Positions 29,099-40,125 are shown, numbered from the stretch's first letter. The stretch is 64,000 bases of DNA from Zobellella maritima (GCF_003075035.1 NZ_QCZE01000008.1:1-64000); one strand, 5' to 3'. Numbers and translations are program-made. Notes: generated by a model from the letters alone, not told the origin.

Positions 29099-29530
29099 TC
29101 ACTGGTACGTCCGGCCCTTGTGTTTCAGCCAGCCTCCCGGATGGCGGCCACGGGGATCATGGTGGGTCCAGTGCACCACGCCGCCCTTGTCGTTCCATTC
29201 ATATTCACCGTAGAACGCCACCGCATCCCCCGGCTGCAGGCCATTTATGCGCGGAGCCAGATCGATATTATGGGCAATCAGCAGAGTCTGGCCACTCGGC
29301 AACTCCAGCAGGAAGCGCTGGTGCCGGGTGCCCTTGTTGTCATCCGCCAGCAGGCGCACCACCCGGCCGCTCCCTGCTACCTGCAGGTCGCTCTGCCGAT
29401 TCTGGTAGGCCATCAGCAAGGGATCGGGGGAAACCTGTTCTACCGAAAGAAAAGGAACCAGCCGCGGATTCGGGACCAGGGTGCCGGCAAAGCCAAGCAC
29501 CAACAGCAAGGCTACAAGCAGTTTTTTCAT
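29099..29530 (-). CDS. DUF3465 family secreted protein
   Basis: This 143-residue protein has an N-terminal signal sequence and then the DUF3465 pattern: GSGRVVRLLADDNKGTRHQRFLLE, LPSGQTLLIAHNIDLAPRI, GDAVAFYGEYEWNDKGGVVHWTHHDP and a GRHPGGWLKHKG end. Its OB-fold-like region suggests binding of nucleic acid or sugar, but no function is known. Start 29530 has a poor ribosome site; coupling to the upstream DUF3047 gene (32 bp away) may help. Confidence 0.85.
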   Translation of the reverse strand: MKKLLVALLLVLGFAGTLVPNPRLVPFLSVEQVSPDPLLMAYQNRQSDLQVAGSGRVVRLLADDNKGTRHQRFLLELPSGQTLLIAHNIDLAPRINGLQPGDAVAFYGEYEWNDKGGVVHWTHHDPRGRHPGGWLKHKGRTYQ

Positions 29531-29561
29531 CGACGGGGGCCTAGTGGTAGCTGGCAGGGGC

Positions 29562-30197
29562 TTATTCTCTGGTAAAGGCGATATCCGCATAATACCCGAT
29601 GGCACGGCTGTTGCTGTTATCCGCATCGGTCATGATGGCCACCGCCTCTATGTAACGAAAGTCCTTGCCGAAAAATTGCTTGAGATCGGCCTTGAGGTTG
29701 CGTTTTTCACTCATCCAGCCGCTATCGGCGGTCCGGTTACGCAGTGCCAACATCATCGCCTTGTCACCGGTAAAGGGATTGGGCCAGCTCTGGCTGGCCG
29801 TTACCTGCTGAGACCAGACATAGCTGATAGCCCTGGTGCTGAGGAAGGTCCAACCATCGCGCACCACTATATAGACCCGCACGGCGAAATCATCTCCGGC
29901 CTTCTCCTGTTCGTTGGCCACATCCGGGAATTGCTCCACCCGCCACATCCAGCTCAGCCAGGGGGTGCTGTCCAGGTCAATTTTCTGTTCATGGAACAGC
30001 CCCGATGCCGACCCCGTACTGGCCGCCCTCAGCACCTTCCGTTGCAGCTGCCGATCAAAGACCAGGCTGTAATCGGTATGACTGACAAAGCTTTCCGGCT
30101 CCCATGCCAGCATCGTCTCGGGGGAAAAGCGCATATCGGCACGAGCGCTGGTAGCCAGCAAGGCCAGCAGCAGGCCATGTAGTAACAATTTGTACAT
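29562..30197 (-). CDS. DUF3047 family secreted protein
   Basis: This 211-residue protein has a signal peptide ending near ARA-D and the DUF3047 pattern: LDSTPWLSWMWRVEQFPD, then VRVYIVVRDG and AISYVWSQ, and the RNLKADLKQFFGKDFRYIEAVAIMTDADNS region. The fold probably resembles carbohydrate-binding beta-sandwiches. It is probably co-transcribed with the DUF3465 gene downstream. Start 30197 follows GGGAGTACC. Confidence 0.85.
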   Translation of the reverse strand: MYKLLLHGLLLALLATSARADMRFSPETMLAWEPESFVSHTDYSLVFDRQLQRKVLRAASTGSASGLFHEQKIDLDSTPWLSWMWRVEQFPDVANEQEKAGDDFAVRVYIVVRDGWTFLSTRAISYVWSQQVTASQSWPNPFTGDKAMMLALRNRTADSGWMSEKRNLKADLKQFFGKDFRYIEAVAIMTDADNSNSRAIGYYADIAFTRE

Positions 30198-30241
30198 TCC
30201 CGGTACTCCCTGGAGTGGGTCATAGCTCAATCAAGCTTAGG

Positions 30242-31120
30242 TTATATCGCATCCACCTCGCCGTTAATCCACTCGCAAAAGGTGGTCACCGCCGAGGACG
30301 GTTGGGGATGATGAAACAACCAGTAGATGCGCTGCTCACTCACCGGAATGTCAAACAGGACACGCAGGGTTCCCTGGTTCAGTTCTGTTTCAATCAGCGT
30401 CAACGGACACAGGGCAATCCCCAGGCCCGCAATGGCGGCGGCACTGAGCAGGTTGAAGTCCTGATAGACGGCCCCTTCGCTCATGCTGCCGGAATAGAGA
30501 CCATGCTGTTTGAACCAGGTTTGCCAGGGCCGGAAGGAATGGTCATGCAGCAACTCCATCTGCAACAGGTCGGCCGGCGTCTGGCAGGGGCCGGCCTGAT
30601 CCAGGTAAAGCGGACTGGCCACCGGATAGGTCGCCCCCGAAAACAGCCGCTGGGCATCCCTGTCAGGAGCGGCTGTCTCGTAACGCCAGGTGATCAGCAC
30701 ATCGGCATCGGCGGTGATGGAATCTTGCAGGGTACTGGCATATTGGATGCTGATGGCGATGTCCGGATACTGCTCCCGGAACTTGTTCAGCCGCGGGATC
30801 AGCCAGCGCACGGCAATGGAAGGCAGGCAACTGATCCGCAGACGACGCATTGCTTGCCCGCCGGTCAGCTCGCTCACCGCCAGCTCCAGCCGCTGGAACC
30901 CCTCCCTGAGCCCATCTGCCAGCCGCTTGCCTTCCGCCGTCGGCAATATGCCGCGCCCGCTGCGCACCACCAGCTTCCTCTCCAGGGTTTCTTCCAGCCG
31001 GCGCAGCTGATGGCTCACCGCCGACTGGGTGATGTGCAACTCCTGGGCGGCCCCCTTGAGGCTGCCGGTGCGGACGATGGCATCAAAGGTTTTCAGGGCG
31101 GACAGGGTCGGCTGGCTCAT
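30242..31120 (-). CDS. LysR-type regulator (GcvA-like) of the 5-oxoproline operon
   Basis: This 292-residue protein has an N-terminal winged helix-turn-helix (LKGAAQELHITQSAVSHQLRRLEE in pieces of the GcvA type) and a C-terminal effector domain with LRISCLPSIAVRWLIPRL. It is divergent from the symporter gene, 167 bp away, the usual LysR arrangement. It probably activates the symporter-DUF1989-pxpABC operon in response to 5-oxoproline or a related compound; the effector is inferred only from the neighbours. Confidence 0.88.
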   Translation of the reverse strand: MSQPTLSALKTFDAIVRTGSLKGAAQELHITQSAVSHQLRRLEETLERKLVVRSGRGILPTAEGKRLADGLREGFQRLELAVSELTGGQAMRRLRISCLPSIAVRWLIPRLNKFREQYPDIAISIQYASTLQDSITADADVLITWRYETAAPDRDAQRLFSGATYPVASPLYLDQAGPCQTPADLLQMELLHDHSFRPWQTWFKQHGLYSGSMSEGAVYQDFNLLSAAAIAGLGIALCPLTLIETELNQGTLRVLFDIPVSEQRIYWLFHHPQPSSAVTTFCEWINGEVDAI

Positions 31121-31287
31121 ACATCACTTGAATAAAACTCACATTAATGTCGAATTTATATCAATTTTCACAAACAAAAAACACATTTAGACTTTCAGGC
31201 TCATGGTAATGGCCTGCTCATGGTTTATACATTGCTCGCAGGCAGCACCGCACACTGAAGTGACAAGGAAAATTCAAGAGGTTCAAA

Positions 31288-32793
31288 ATGGATAATGCTG
31301 TGCTGGTTTCGTTCGGTTTGTATCTGCTGATGATGCTGGGCATCGGCCTGTATTTTTACCGGGCAACCAAAAATCTGTCCGACTATATTCTCGGGGGCAG
31401 AAACCTGCCGCCGAGCGTGGCCGCGCTCAGTGCCGGAGCCTCGGACCTGAGTGGCTGGGCGCTGATGGGTCTACCCGGCGCCATCTTCTCCCAGGGGCTG
31501 GGGCAGGCCTGGATCGCCTGCTGGACCATCATCGGCGTGTACCTGAACTGGACCCTGATCGCGGAACGGTTACGGGTGTTTACCGAAGTCGCCGGCAATG
31601 CGCTCACCATTCCCGATTATCTCGAGCGACGTTTTGATGACCGCCGCCGTATACTGCGCACCGTCTCCTCCCTGGTGATGCTGCTGTTCTTTACCTTCTA
31701 TGTATCTGCCGGCCTGGTGGGCGGCGCCGTGCTGTTCGAAGGCCTGTTCGAGGTGGATTATACCCTGGCTCTGTGGCTCGGCGCCCTGGTCATCGTATCC
31801 TATACCTTCCTGGGTGGCTTCCTCGCCGCCTCCTGGACCGACCTGGTACAGGGTCTGATGATGTCGCTGGCCCTGCTGTCGGTCGCCGTCATGACCTGGC
31901 TGGCCCTGCCGGAGCAGGGGAACACCGTGGCCGAGACCAGCCCGGCACTGGGTGGTTTCTTCGATGACATCACCCTGGTCGGCATGCTGTCCCTGGCCGG
32001 TTGGGCCATCGGCTACTGCGGCCAGCCCCATGTGATTGTCCGCTTCATGGCAGTACGCAAACGCGAAGACATCAAGACCTCGCGCCGCATAGCCATGATC
32101 TGGTCTGCCGTTACCCTGGGTTCGGCGGTAGCGGTGGGCATACTGGGCTTCCAGTGGTTCGGCGGCAAGCTGGAAAACAGCGAGCGTGTCTTCCTTGAAC
32201 TGTCGCAGATCATGCTCAATCCCTGGGTCGCAGGCTTTGTACTGGCCGGTGTACTGGCAGCCATCATGAGTACCATAGATTCGCAGTTGCTGGTCTGCTC
32301 CAGCGCCATCTCCGAAGACATCTACCGCGGTTTCCTACGCCCCGCCGCCAGCCAGAACGAGTTGGTATGGGTCGGCCGCCTGAGCGTAGCCGGGGTAGCC
32401 CTGCTGGCGACCTTTATGGCCATGGACCGCACCAGCTCCATTCTGGATCTGGTTTCCTATGCCTGGGGTGGTTTCGGTGCCGCCTTCGGCCCGGTGATCC
32501 TGCTGTCACTGTTCTGGCGGAAGATGAACCTGTTCGGTGCCATCTCAGGCCTGCTGACCGGCGCCCTGGTGGTGGCAGTCTGGAAGCAGCTGAGCGGCGG
32601 TCCGGCCGGCATCTTTGACATGTTCGAAGTGGTACCCGGCTTCTTTGCCGCCCTGCTGGCCATCATTCTGGTCAGCCTGGCCACCGACGGCAAGCGTGAG
32701 CAGGCCCGTTTCGAAACTCTGCTGCACGCGCTGAAAAATACCGGCCCCCATGCTCAAGACCCGGCCGACCAAGCGTCCCCGGTCAGTAAATAA
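31288..32793 (+). CDS. Sodium/solute symporter (PutP-like)
   Basis: This 501-residue protein of the SSS family has about 13 helices and the signatures RATKNLSDYILGGRNLPPS, SAGASDLSGWALMGLPGA and a sodium-site SxxxS-type region near FVLAGVLAAIMSTIDSQLL, very like PutP proline carriers. Its genetic place, first in a 5-oxoproline degradation operon, suggests that it imports 5-oxoproline (pyroglutamate) or a close relative instead of, or as well as, proline. DUF1989 gene follows 24 bp downstream. Confidence 0.85.
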   Translation: MDNAVLVSFGLYLLMMLGIGLYFYRATKNLSDYILGGRNLPPSVAALSAGASDLSGWALMGLPGAIFSQGLGQAWIACWTIIGVYLNWTLIAERLRVFTEVAGNALTIPDYLERRFDDRRRILRTVSSLVMLLFFTFYVSAGLVGGAVLFEGLFEVDYTLALWLGALVIVSYTFLGGFLAASWTDLVQGLMMSLALLSVAVMTWLALPEQGNTVAETSPALGGFFDDITLVGMLSLAGWAIGYCGQPHVIVRFMAVRKREDIKTSRRIAMIWSAVTLGSAVAVGILGFQWFGGKLENSERVFLELSQIMLNPWVAGFVLAGVLAAIMSTIDSQLLVCSSAISEDIYRGFLRPAASQNELVWVGRLSVAGVALLATFMAMDRTSSILDLVSYAWGGFGAAFGPVILLSLFWRKMNLFGAISGLLTGALVVAVWKQLSGGPAGIFDMFEVVPGFFAALLAIILVSLATDGKREQARFETLLHALKNTGPHAQDPADQASPVSK

Positions 32794-32817
32794 TCATTAT
32801 TAACAGGAGTCAGCAAG

Positions 32818-33684
32818 ATGGCTAAAGTAGCTGCCGCTTATCAGGCAACAAAGGGATCCATCCTGGATGTGGATAAGGAATTTTATAATCGGTTGACCGC
32901 GGCCCGCGGCGAACGCCGGCTGGTGGAAACCGTCACTGTGCCTATGCGCGATGGTCAGGCCTGGGTGGTACCGGCCGGGCACGTGTTCAGGATCAAGGTA
33001 ACCGAAGGGCCCCAGGTCGGCGATTTCAACATGTGGAACCTGCATAACCCGCGGGAAAGGATGTGGGCCTCGCGCACTCGCCAGCTGCAGCGCGCCCATG
33101 TCAGCACCTACGATCGCCTGTGGTCCACCCTGCCCTATTTGCGGCCAATGGCCACCATCATCGATGACACCCTGGCCGACTACGGAGTAGATGAAGATGG
33201 CGGCCGGGTGCACGATCTGCTGGGCACCCGCTGCGATCCCTATGTCAACAAGCTGCTGACCGGCGAGGATTTTGACTTCCACTGTCATTCCAACCTGGTC
33301 CGGGCGGTGGCGCCCTACGGCCTGACCGAACTCGACGTGCACGACGTGCTCAACGTGTTCCAGTGCACCGGTCTCAACGATGACGACCAGTACTTTATGA
33401 AGGCCTGTCCCGCGAAGAAGGGGGATTACCTGGAATTCTTCGCGGAAATCGACTTGCTGTGCGCCATGTCCTGCTGCCCGGGCGGAGATCTGTCCATCGA
33501 CCTGTGGGGACCGGAAGCCCGCGATCCGCTGGAAACATGCAATCCGCTGGACGTTGAAATCTATGCGGTAGAGCCGGCCCTGCTGGAAGGCTGGTCTTCT
33601 CCTCAACCGGCCCCCTACAAGGGTAACCACGGCATGCGCCTGCAGGCCGTTGACTGGGCCACCCTCAAGAAGAACTGCTGCTGA
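32818..33684 (+). CDS. DUF1989 protein (urea carboxylase-associated family)
   Basis: This 288-residue protein belongs to DUF1989, the family of urea carboxylase-associated proteins UcaA/UcaB. Visible elements are VPAGHVFRIKVTEGPQVGDFNMWN, HDLLGTRCDPYVNKLLTG, FHCHSNL and the metal-type CAMSCCPGGDLSIDLWGP. The C-terminus ends in a Cys pair. Four cysteines plus histidines suggest a metal site. In this operon it sits between a symporter and pxpABC instead of beside urea carboxylase genes, so its substrate is probably a lactam or amino acid derivative; this is inference. Confidence 0.85.
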   Translation: MAKVAAAYQATKGSILDVDKEFYNRLTAARGERRLVETVTVPMRDGQAWVVPAGHVFRIKVTEGPQVGDFNMWNLHNPRERMWASRTRQLQRAHVSTYDRLWSTLPYLRPMATIIDDTLADYGVDEDGGRVHDLLGTRCDPYVNKLLTGEDFDFHCHSNLVRAVAPYGLTELDVHDVLNVFQCTGLNDDDQYFMKACPAKKGDYLEFFAEIDLLCAMSCCPGGDLSIDLWGPEARDPLETCNPLDVEIYAVEPALLEGWSSPQPAPYKGNHGMRLQAVDWATLKKNCC

Positions 33685-33768
33685 ATACCCGGTTCGGGTG
33701 ACGACAGGCGGGCCTGCCGTCACCCCTATGGATATAATGAGCCGACAACAACGTTAAAAGGAGCGACC

Positions 33769-34515
33769 ATGCCCAAACTGCTGCTCAATGCCGATATGGG
33801 GGAAAGCTTTGGCCCCTGGGTCATAGGACTGGACAAGGAAGTCATGCCCCATGTGGATCTGGCCAACGTGGCCTGCGGCTTCCATGCTTCAGATCCCGAC
33901 ATCATGCGCAGCACGGTGCGCCTGGCCTGTGAGCACGACGTCAGGGTCGGCGCCCATCCGGCCTACCCGGATCTGGTCGGCTTCGGCCGCCGCTCCCTGG
34001 CCTGCTCACCCCGGGAAATAGAAAACCTGGTGCTCTACCAGATCGGCGCCCTCGCCGCCATCTGCCGAGCCGAAGGTACCCAGCTTGCCTATGTCAAACC
34101 CCATGGCGCCCTCTATAACGACATGATGCAGGACCACGACAAGCTGCTGGCGGTGATGCGTGCGGTCGCCGCCTTCGATCCCCGGCTGCCGCTGATGGTG
34201 ATGGCCACCGCCGATCCGGCCCCGGCACAGAAACTGGCCAACCAGGCCGGCATCAGCCTATGGTTCGAAGCCTTCGCCGACAGGGCCTACGATGCCGCCG
34301 GTTTCCTGGTATCCCGCCGCCTGCCGGGCGCCGTACACCATGATTCCGAACTGATTGTCGAGCAGGCCAGACGTATCGCCCTCGGCCAGCCGCTGACCGC
34401 AATCGATGGCAGCGAGCTGCTGCTGCAGGCCGACACCCTGTGCGTGCACGGCGACAATCCCGAGTCGATTGCCGCCATCCGCGCCATCCGTCAGGCGCTG
34501 GAGTCAGCCGCATGA
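33769..34515 (+). CDS. pxpA: 5-oxoprolinase subunit A
   Basis: PxpA (LamB/YcsF family) works with PxpB and PxpC to hydrolyse 5-oxo-L-proline to glutamate using ATP. The 248-residue protein begins [14 protein letters not shown] and carries [30 protein letters not shown] and [11 protein letters not shown], all typical. AAAAGGAG lies upstream of the ATG. Its stop codon overlaps the pxpB start (ATGA), so the two are translationally coupled. Confidence 0.97.
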   Translation: MPKLLLNADMGESFGPWVIGLDKEVMPHVDLANVACGFHASDPDIMRSTVRLACEHDVRVGAHPAYPDLVGFGRRSLACSPREIENLVLYQIGALAAICRAEGTQLAYVKPHGALYNDMMQDHDKLLAVMRAVAAFDPRLPLMVMATADPAPAQKLANQAGISLWFEAFADRAYDAAGFLVSRRLPGAVHHDSELIVEQARRIALGQPLTAIDGSELLLQADTLCVHGDNPESIAAIRAIRQALESAA

Positions 34516-35240
34516 GGCACCGTCAAGACAGCGGGCTGCCGCGCCTGGAAAATGCCGGCATCGATGCCTGGCTGATCCGGCTGTTCGACACCATAGACGA
34601 AGCCAACATGCCCTGGATTACCGCCCTGGTCGAGGCCTGCGAGCAGGCCCTGGGTGACAACCTGATCGATATAGTGCCGTCTTACACCACTGTATTGGTG
34701 CACTACGACCCGCTCCAACTGGATTCGCAGCAAACCGCCGATCTGCTGGGGTCGCTGCTGGCCGGACTCACCGCCAAAGACACGGGAGCCGCCGCCGCCG
34801 TTAAGGAACTGCCGGTCTGGTACGACCCCAGCGTCGGGCCCGAGCTGGCCCTGTTGCAACAACATACCGGCTTCGACCTGCCGCATATTATCCGGCTGCA
34901 CAGTGAACACCTGTACCGGGTATTCGCCCTCGGCTTCGCCCCCGGCTTTGCCTTTATGGGCTCGCTGCCGGCAGAGCTGGAGTTGCCCAGGTTAAGTACC
35001 CCCCGCAAGCGGGTGCCGGCGGGCAGCGTGGCGCTCGCCGGGCGACAGACCTCCGCCTACCCCCAGGCCTCCCCCGGCGGCTGGAACCTGATCGGCCGCA
35101 CCCCGGCCCGGCTGTTCGACCCGGCCAGCCAGGAGCTCAGCCTGCTCAAGGTCGGCGATACAGTGCGCTTCGTGCCGGTCAACAAGGACGAATTCATTCG
35201 CCTCGGAGGCGATACCACGCCTACGGAATCCCTGTTATGA
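34512..35240 (+). CDS. pxpB: 5-oxoprolinase subunit B
   Basis: PxpB (KipI family, allophanate hydrolase subunit 1-like) is one of two subunits forming the ATP-dependent oxoprolinase. The 242-residue protein shows [35 protein letters not shown] and the [19 protein letters not shown] signature, then [13 protein letters not shown]. Start at ATG 34512 is fixed by the overlap with the pxpA stop. It overlaps pxpC in the same way. Confidence 0.96.
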   Translation: MRHRQDSGLPRLENAGIDAWLIRLFDTIDEANMPWITALVEACEQALGDNLIDIVPSYTTVLVHYDPLQLDSQQTADLLGSLLAGLTAKDTGAAAAVKELPVWYDPSVGPELALLQQHTGFDLPHIIRLHSEHLYRVFALGFAPGFAFMGSLPAELELPRLSTPRKRVPAGSVALAGRQTSAYPQASPGGWNLIGRTPARLFDPASQELSLLKVGDTVRFVPVNKDEFIRLGGDTTPTESLL

Positions 35241-36175
35241 CACAACACACTCATCACGGTTACCTCAGGGTCGTAAAACCCGGCCCATTGACCACACTAC
35301 AGGATGCCGGCCGCTTCGGCGTGCGCCGCCTGGGCATCACCCAGGGCGGCCCCGCCGATCTTCACGCCTGGGCCTGGGCCAACTGGCTGCTGGGCAATGC
35401 CTGGGGCTCGCCGACACTAGAAATCACCCTGGGTGGTCTGGAGCTGAAGGCCGAGCAGGACTGCACCCTGGCGCTATGTGGCGCCGATCTCGGTACCACC
35501 CTGGACGGCGAGCCGGTCGGCTGCTGGCGAGCATTCCGCATCCGTCAGGGCCAGACACTGCGCTTCGCCATGCCGGTAAGCGGAGTCCGTGCCTATCTGG
35601 CGGTGAAGGGGGGATTTATTGCCGAGCCGGTGCTGGGCAGCGTGGCCTGCGTCACCCGTGACGGGCTCGGCGGCCATCAGGGTGACGGCCGCAGGTTGGC
35701 CGCCGATGAACGACTCGCCTTTGTGCCCCATGGCGACGAGCCCACCCGGCGGACGGTGCCGGAAGCCGAGCGACCGGATTACCATGCACCCGCCACCCTA
35801 GGGCTGATCCCCGGTGCCCAGGTGGCCGCCTTTACCGGCGACAGCCTGTTCCGGGCCTTTAACTCGCCCTGGACCGTGGACACCCGGGCCGATCGCATGG
35901 GTGTACGCCTGCTGGGCCCAACCCTGCGTTGCACCCTGGAGTCGATGATCTCAGAAGGCATTGCCTTGGGTGCGGTACAGGTCCCCCCCGACGGCCAGCC
36001 CATCGCCCTGCTCAACGATCGGCAGACCATAGGTGGCTATCCGCGGCTCGGCACACTCACACCCCTGGCCTGCGCCCGACTGGCCCAGTGCCCCCCGGGG
36101 CATAAGGTGTTGCTCAAGGCCACCGCCATCGAGGCGGCCCAGAACCAGTACCGCCGGTTCCGGGCCGGGTTTTAG
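35237..36175 (+). CDS. pxpC: 5-oxoprolinase subunit C
   Basis: PxpC (KipA family, allophanate hydrolase subunit 2-like) completes the oxoprolinase. The 312-residue protein shows GPLTTLQDAGRFGVRRLGIT, a GGPADLHAWAWANWLLGN stretch, FNSPWTVDTRADRMGVRL and LNDRQTIGGYPRLGTL, all family hallmarks. Length is normal. It ends the operon that begins with the symporter gene at 31288. Confidence 0.96.
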   Translation: MTQHTHHGYLRVVKPGPLTTLQDAGRFGVRRLGITQGGPADLHAWAWANWLLGNAWGSPTLEITLGGLELKAEQDCTLALCGADLGTTLDGEPVGCWRAFRIRQGQTLRFAMPVSGVRAYLAVKGGFIAEPVLGSVACVTRDGLGGHQGDGRRLAADERLAFVPHGDEPTRRTVPEAERPDYHAPATLGLIPGAQVAAFTGDSLFRAFNSPWTVDTRADRMGVRLLGPTLRCTLESMISEGIALGAVQVPPDGQPIALLNDRQTIGGYPRLGTLTPLACARLAQCPPGHKVLLKATAIEAAQNQYRRFRAGF

Positions 36176-36232
36176 ATTCGACACACTCCGGTACGCCGCG
36201 GTGGCAGGACCCGGCCTGTACCGGAGCACAGC

Positions 36233-36517
36233 CTAGCCCCAACGCCCCCACCATAAGGTGGTGGGCAGTGCCAGGTTGACCAGCGCGGTGAACCAGAACA
36301 GCAGCCGGAACGACGGCTTGCGCGACTTGTGCCGCAGCAGGTGTAGGGCCAGCCAGCCGCCCGGCCAGCCACCGAGCAGTGCCAGCAGGTGCAGGGTAAG
36401 CTCACGCACCCGCCAGCCGTCGTGAACGGCGGCCCGCTTGTCCCACCAGTACACGCCAAAGGTGATCAGGCTGAGCACCAGATACCACAGCGCCAGCCCC
36501 ACATAGACCCGAATCAT
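36233..36517 (-). CDS. DUF1294 family small membrane protein
   Basis: This 94-residue protein has three predicted membrane helices and the DUF1294 pattern: LITFGVYWWDKRAA, WRVRELTLHLLALLGGWPGG and HLLRHKSRKPSFRLLFW. In larger family members this region follows a cold-shock domain, which is absent here. Function unknown. It runs convergent to pxpC. Confidence 0.85.
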   Translation of the reverse strand: MIRVYVGLALWYLVLSLITFGVYWWDKRAAVHDGWRVRELTLHLLALLGGWPGGWLALHLLRHKSRKPSFRLLFWFTALVNLALPTTLWWGRWG

Positions 36518-36601
36518 GCTTTTCCTCCTGTTTCGCGGCCACCGCCGCCATTATGAGCCATATGTACCACAACCCGCCGGCAGAGCATGCGTTGCTTTTT
36601 A

Positions 36602-36616
36602 TAGACGATAGGTCTA
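36602..36616. promoter_or_regulatory. AcuR operator, copy at acuR
   Basis: TAGAC-GATAG-GTCTA, an inverted repeat with 5-bp arms and 5-bp spacer, lies 11 bp upstream of the acuR start. The same design, with the same flanks (TTTA before, AATTA after), occurs upstream of acuI at 37279-37293. The pairing of the two sites is strong evidence for an AcuR operator. Confidence 0.85.
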
Positions 36617-36627
36617 AATTACTCTCC

Positions 36628-37257
36628 ATGAACACAACACCTCCAAAACGCCGAGGCCGGCCGCCAAAACAGCCCCGTGACAACCCGGACACCCGCGACG
36701 CCCTGATCCGTTGCGGCGTGGCCGTGCTCACCGAGCAGGGCTTTGTCGCCACCGGCATCGAGGGGGTGCTCAAGCAGGTAGGGGTGCCCAAGGGCTCCTT
36801 CTATCACTATTTCGACAGCAAAGAGGCCTTTGGCCAGGCGGTGATGGAACGCTACGCCGCCTATTTCGCCGCCAAGCTGGATCGCTGTCTGCTCGACGAG
36901 GCCACCCCGCCGCTGCGGCGCATCGAGCACTTTATGCAGGACGCCATGGTCGGCATGGCACGCCACGATTTCCGACGCGGCTGCCTGGTGGGCAACCTGT
37001 GCCAGGAGGTGACCATTTTGCCGGCCAGCTACCGCGAACTGCTGCTGAACACCCTGAAAAGCTGGGAGCAACGCCTGGCGGCCTGCCTGCGGCTGGCTGC
37101 CCAACGCGGTGACATTGCCCCCGATACCGACTGCAGCCGGCTGGCCGAACTGTTCTGGATCGGCTGGGAAGGGGCCGTGCAACGGGCTCGTATTGCCCAA
37201 AGCGATGCCCCCATGGCGCTGTTTGGACAGGAGTTTCTGGCCCGGCTGCCACGCTGA
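36628..37257 (+). CDS. acuR: TetR-family regulator AcuR
   Basis: AcuR represses acrylate/DMSP-linked genes and is released by acrylate in Rhodobacter. The 209-residue protein begins with an RRGRPPK basic patch, a helix-turn-helix with GIEGVLKQVGVPKGSFYHYFDSK, and the AcuR-type core HDFRRGCLVGNLCQEV with Cys residues. ATG 36628 follows the operator directly; the open frame farther upstream is not supported. acuI follows 55 bp downstream behind its own operator copy. Confidence 0.88.
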   Translation: MNTTPPKRRGRPPKQPRDNPDTRDALIRCGVAVLTEQGFVATGIEGVLKQVGVPKGSFYHYFDSKEAFGQAVMERYAAYFAAKLDRCLLDEATPPLRRIEHFMQDAMVGMARHDFRRGCLVGNLCQEVTILPASYRELLLNTLKSWEQRLAACLRLAAQRGDIAPDTDCSRLAELFWIGWEGAVQRARIAQSDAPMALFGQEFLARLPR

Positions 37258-37278
37258 GTTTTTTTTGACGGCCATTTA

Positions 37279-37293
37279 TAGACGACCAGTCTA
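37279..37293. promoter_or_regulatory. AcuR operator, copy at acuI
   Basis: TAGAC-GACCA-GTCTA repeats the inverted repeat upstream of acuR with identical arms and flanks. It lies 19 bp upstream of the acuI start codon, so AcuR would control acuI directly. Confidence 0.85.
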
Positions 37294-37312
37294 AATTAAA
37301 AAGGAGAATGCC

Positions 37313-38295
<983 letters not shown>

Positions 38296-38299
<4 letters not shown>

Positions 38300-40122
38300 C
38301 CCGCCACGCTCGATGAGGCCTCGACCTGCTCGCCTGCCTGCTTGCGTTGCTGCTGTTGCAGCCGCCATAGCTGGGCATAGAGGCCTTCCCTGGCCAGCAG
38401 CTGTTCGTGATTGCCCTGCTCGGCGATGCGGCCGTCCTGCATCACCAGGATATGATCCGCATCCACTATGGTCGACAGCCGGTGGGCGATCACCAGGCTG
38501 GTCTGGCCGCGAGATATCTCGCGGATGGCCTGCAGTATGCTGCGCTCCGAGCGGCTGTCGAGGGAGGAAGTGGCCTCGTCGAAGACCAGGATCGGCGGCC
38601 GCTTGAGGATGGTGCGGGCGATGGCCACCCGCTGCTTTTCACCGCCGCTGAGCTTGAGCCCACGCTCGCCCACCAGGGTGTGGTGCCCTTCCGGCAGCCG
38701 GGAGATGAATTCATCCAGGTGCGCCAGCCGGATCGCCTCGTTCACCTCGTCCTCGCCGGCATCGATACGGCCGTAACGGATATTGTCGTAGATGGAGGCG
38801 TTAAACAGCACCGTATCCTGGGGTACTATGCCGATGGCCCGGCGCAGGGAAGCCTGGCTGACGGTGCGGATATCCTGGCCGTCGATCAGCACGGCGCCGC
38901 TGTCCACATCGTAGAAACGGAACAGCAGCTTGACCAGGGTCGACTTGCCCGAACCACTGGCGCCCACCACCGCCACCTTCTGCCGGGGCCGCACGGTAAA
39001 GCTGACCCGGTCGAGTATCCGCCGGTCGGGGCCATAGCCGAAACTCACCTCGCGAAACGCGATCTCGCCCCGGCTGATGGCAAGCGGTGATGCCTCCGCA
39101 GCATCCCTGACAGCCGGCGCGCGGCGCAGCAGCGAAAACATGCGCTCGATATTAGCCATAGAGCCCTTCATCTCCCGGTAGACGAAACCCAGAAAATTGA
39201 GCGGCATAAACAACTGCATCATAAAGGCGTTGATCAGCACAAAGTCGCCCAGGGTCATGGTGCCCGCCACCACATTGCGCCCCGCCAGCACCATCATGGC
39301 AGTCATCGCCACCCCGATGATCAGCGCCTGACCGCCGTTAAGTGCAAACAACGTCAGTCGGTTTTGGCGCCGGGCCCGCTCCCACTGGGCCAGATCCTCG
39401 TCGTAACGATGGGCCTCATAGCCCTCGTTGGTGAAATACTTCACCGTCTCATAATTGAGCAGGCTGTCCACCGCCCGGGAATTGCTCTGGGAGTCCGCCT
39501 GGTTGGCGGCGCGCACATAACCGGTTCGCCAGTCGGTGGCCACCACCGACCAGGCCACATACACCACCACGGCCGCCAGGGTGATCAGGGCGAACCAGGC
39601 GGAATAGTTGATCAGCAACAGGCCGATCACCATGGCGATTTCAAACAGGGTGGGCACGATATTGAACACCATAAAGCGCATCAGGAAGCTGATCCCCGAT
39701 ACCCCCCGCTCGATATCCCGCGACAGGCCGCCGGTGCTGCGGTTGAGGTGAAAGTCCAGCTCCAGGGTATGCAGATGGTTGAATACCGCCAGCCCGATGC
39801 GGCGCATGGCCCGCTCGGTCACCCGGCCGAACAGGGTGTCGCGGATCTCGCCGAACAGCACATTGGCAAAGCGCACCGTGCCGTAGGCCAGCAACAGTCC
39901 CAGCGGCAATGCCAGCACTGGGTTTTCACCGGCATCCATGGCATCGACGATATATTTGAGGATAAAGGGCAGGCCGACGCTGGCGAGCTTGGCCGCCACC
40001 AAGCAGCCCAACGCCAGCAGGATGCGTCCGCGATACTCGAGCAGGTAGGGGATCAGCTCCCTGAGTGTCTGTAGCTGGAAGCGGATGTCATCCGCCTCCG
40101 GGTGATAAGAGCCTCTGCGCAT
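38296..40122 (-). CDS. Atm1-type ABC exporter
   Basis: This 608-residue half-transporter fuses six membrane helices (about residues 25-320) with an ABC domain. Walker A GASGSGKST, signature LSGGEKQR and Walker B ILVFDEATSSLD are complete. The membrane part contains LHTLELDFHLNRSTGG and NYETVKYFTNE, hallmarks of the Atm1/HMT1 heavy-metal and glutathione-conjugate exporters. It probably exports glutathione polysulfide or metal-glutathione complexes. DUF2459 gene lies upstream on the same strand with a 3-bp gap. Confidence 0.92.
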
Positions 40123-40125
40123 GGT

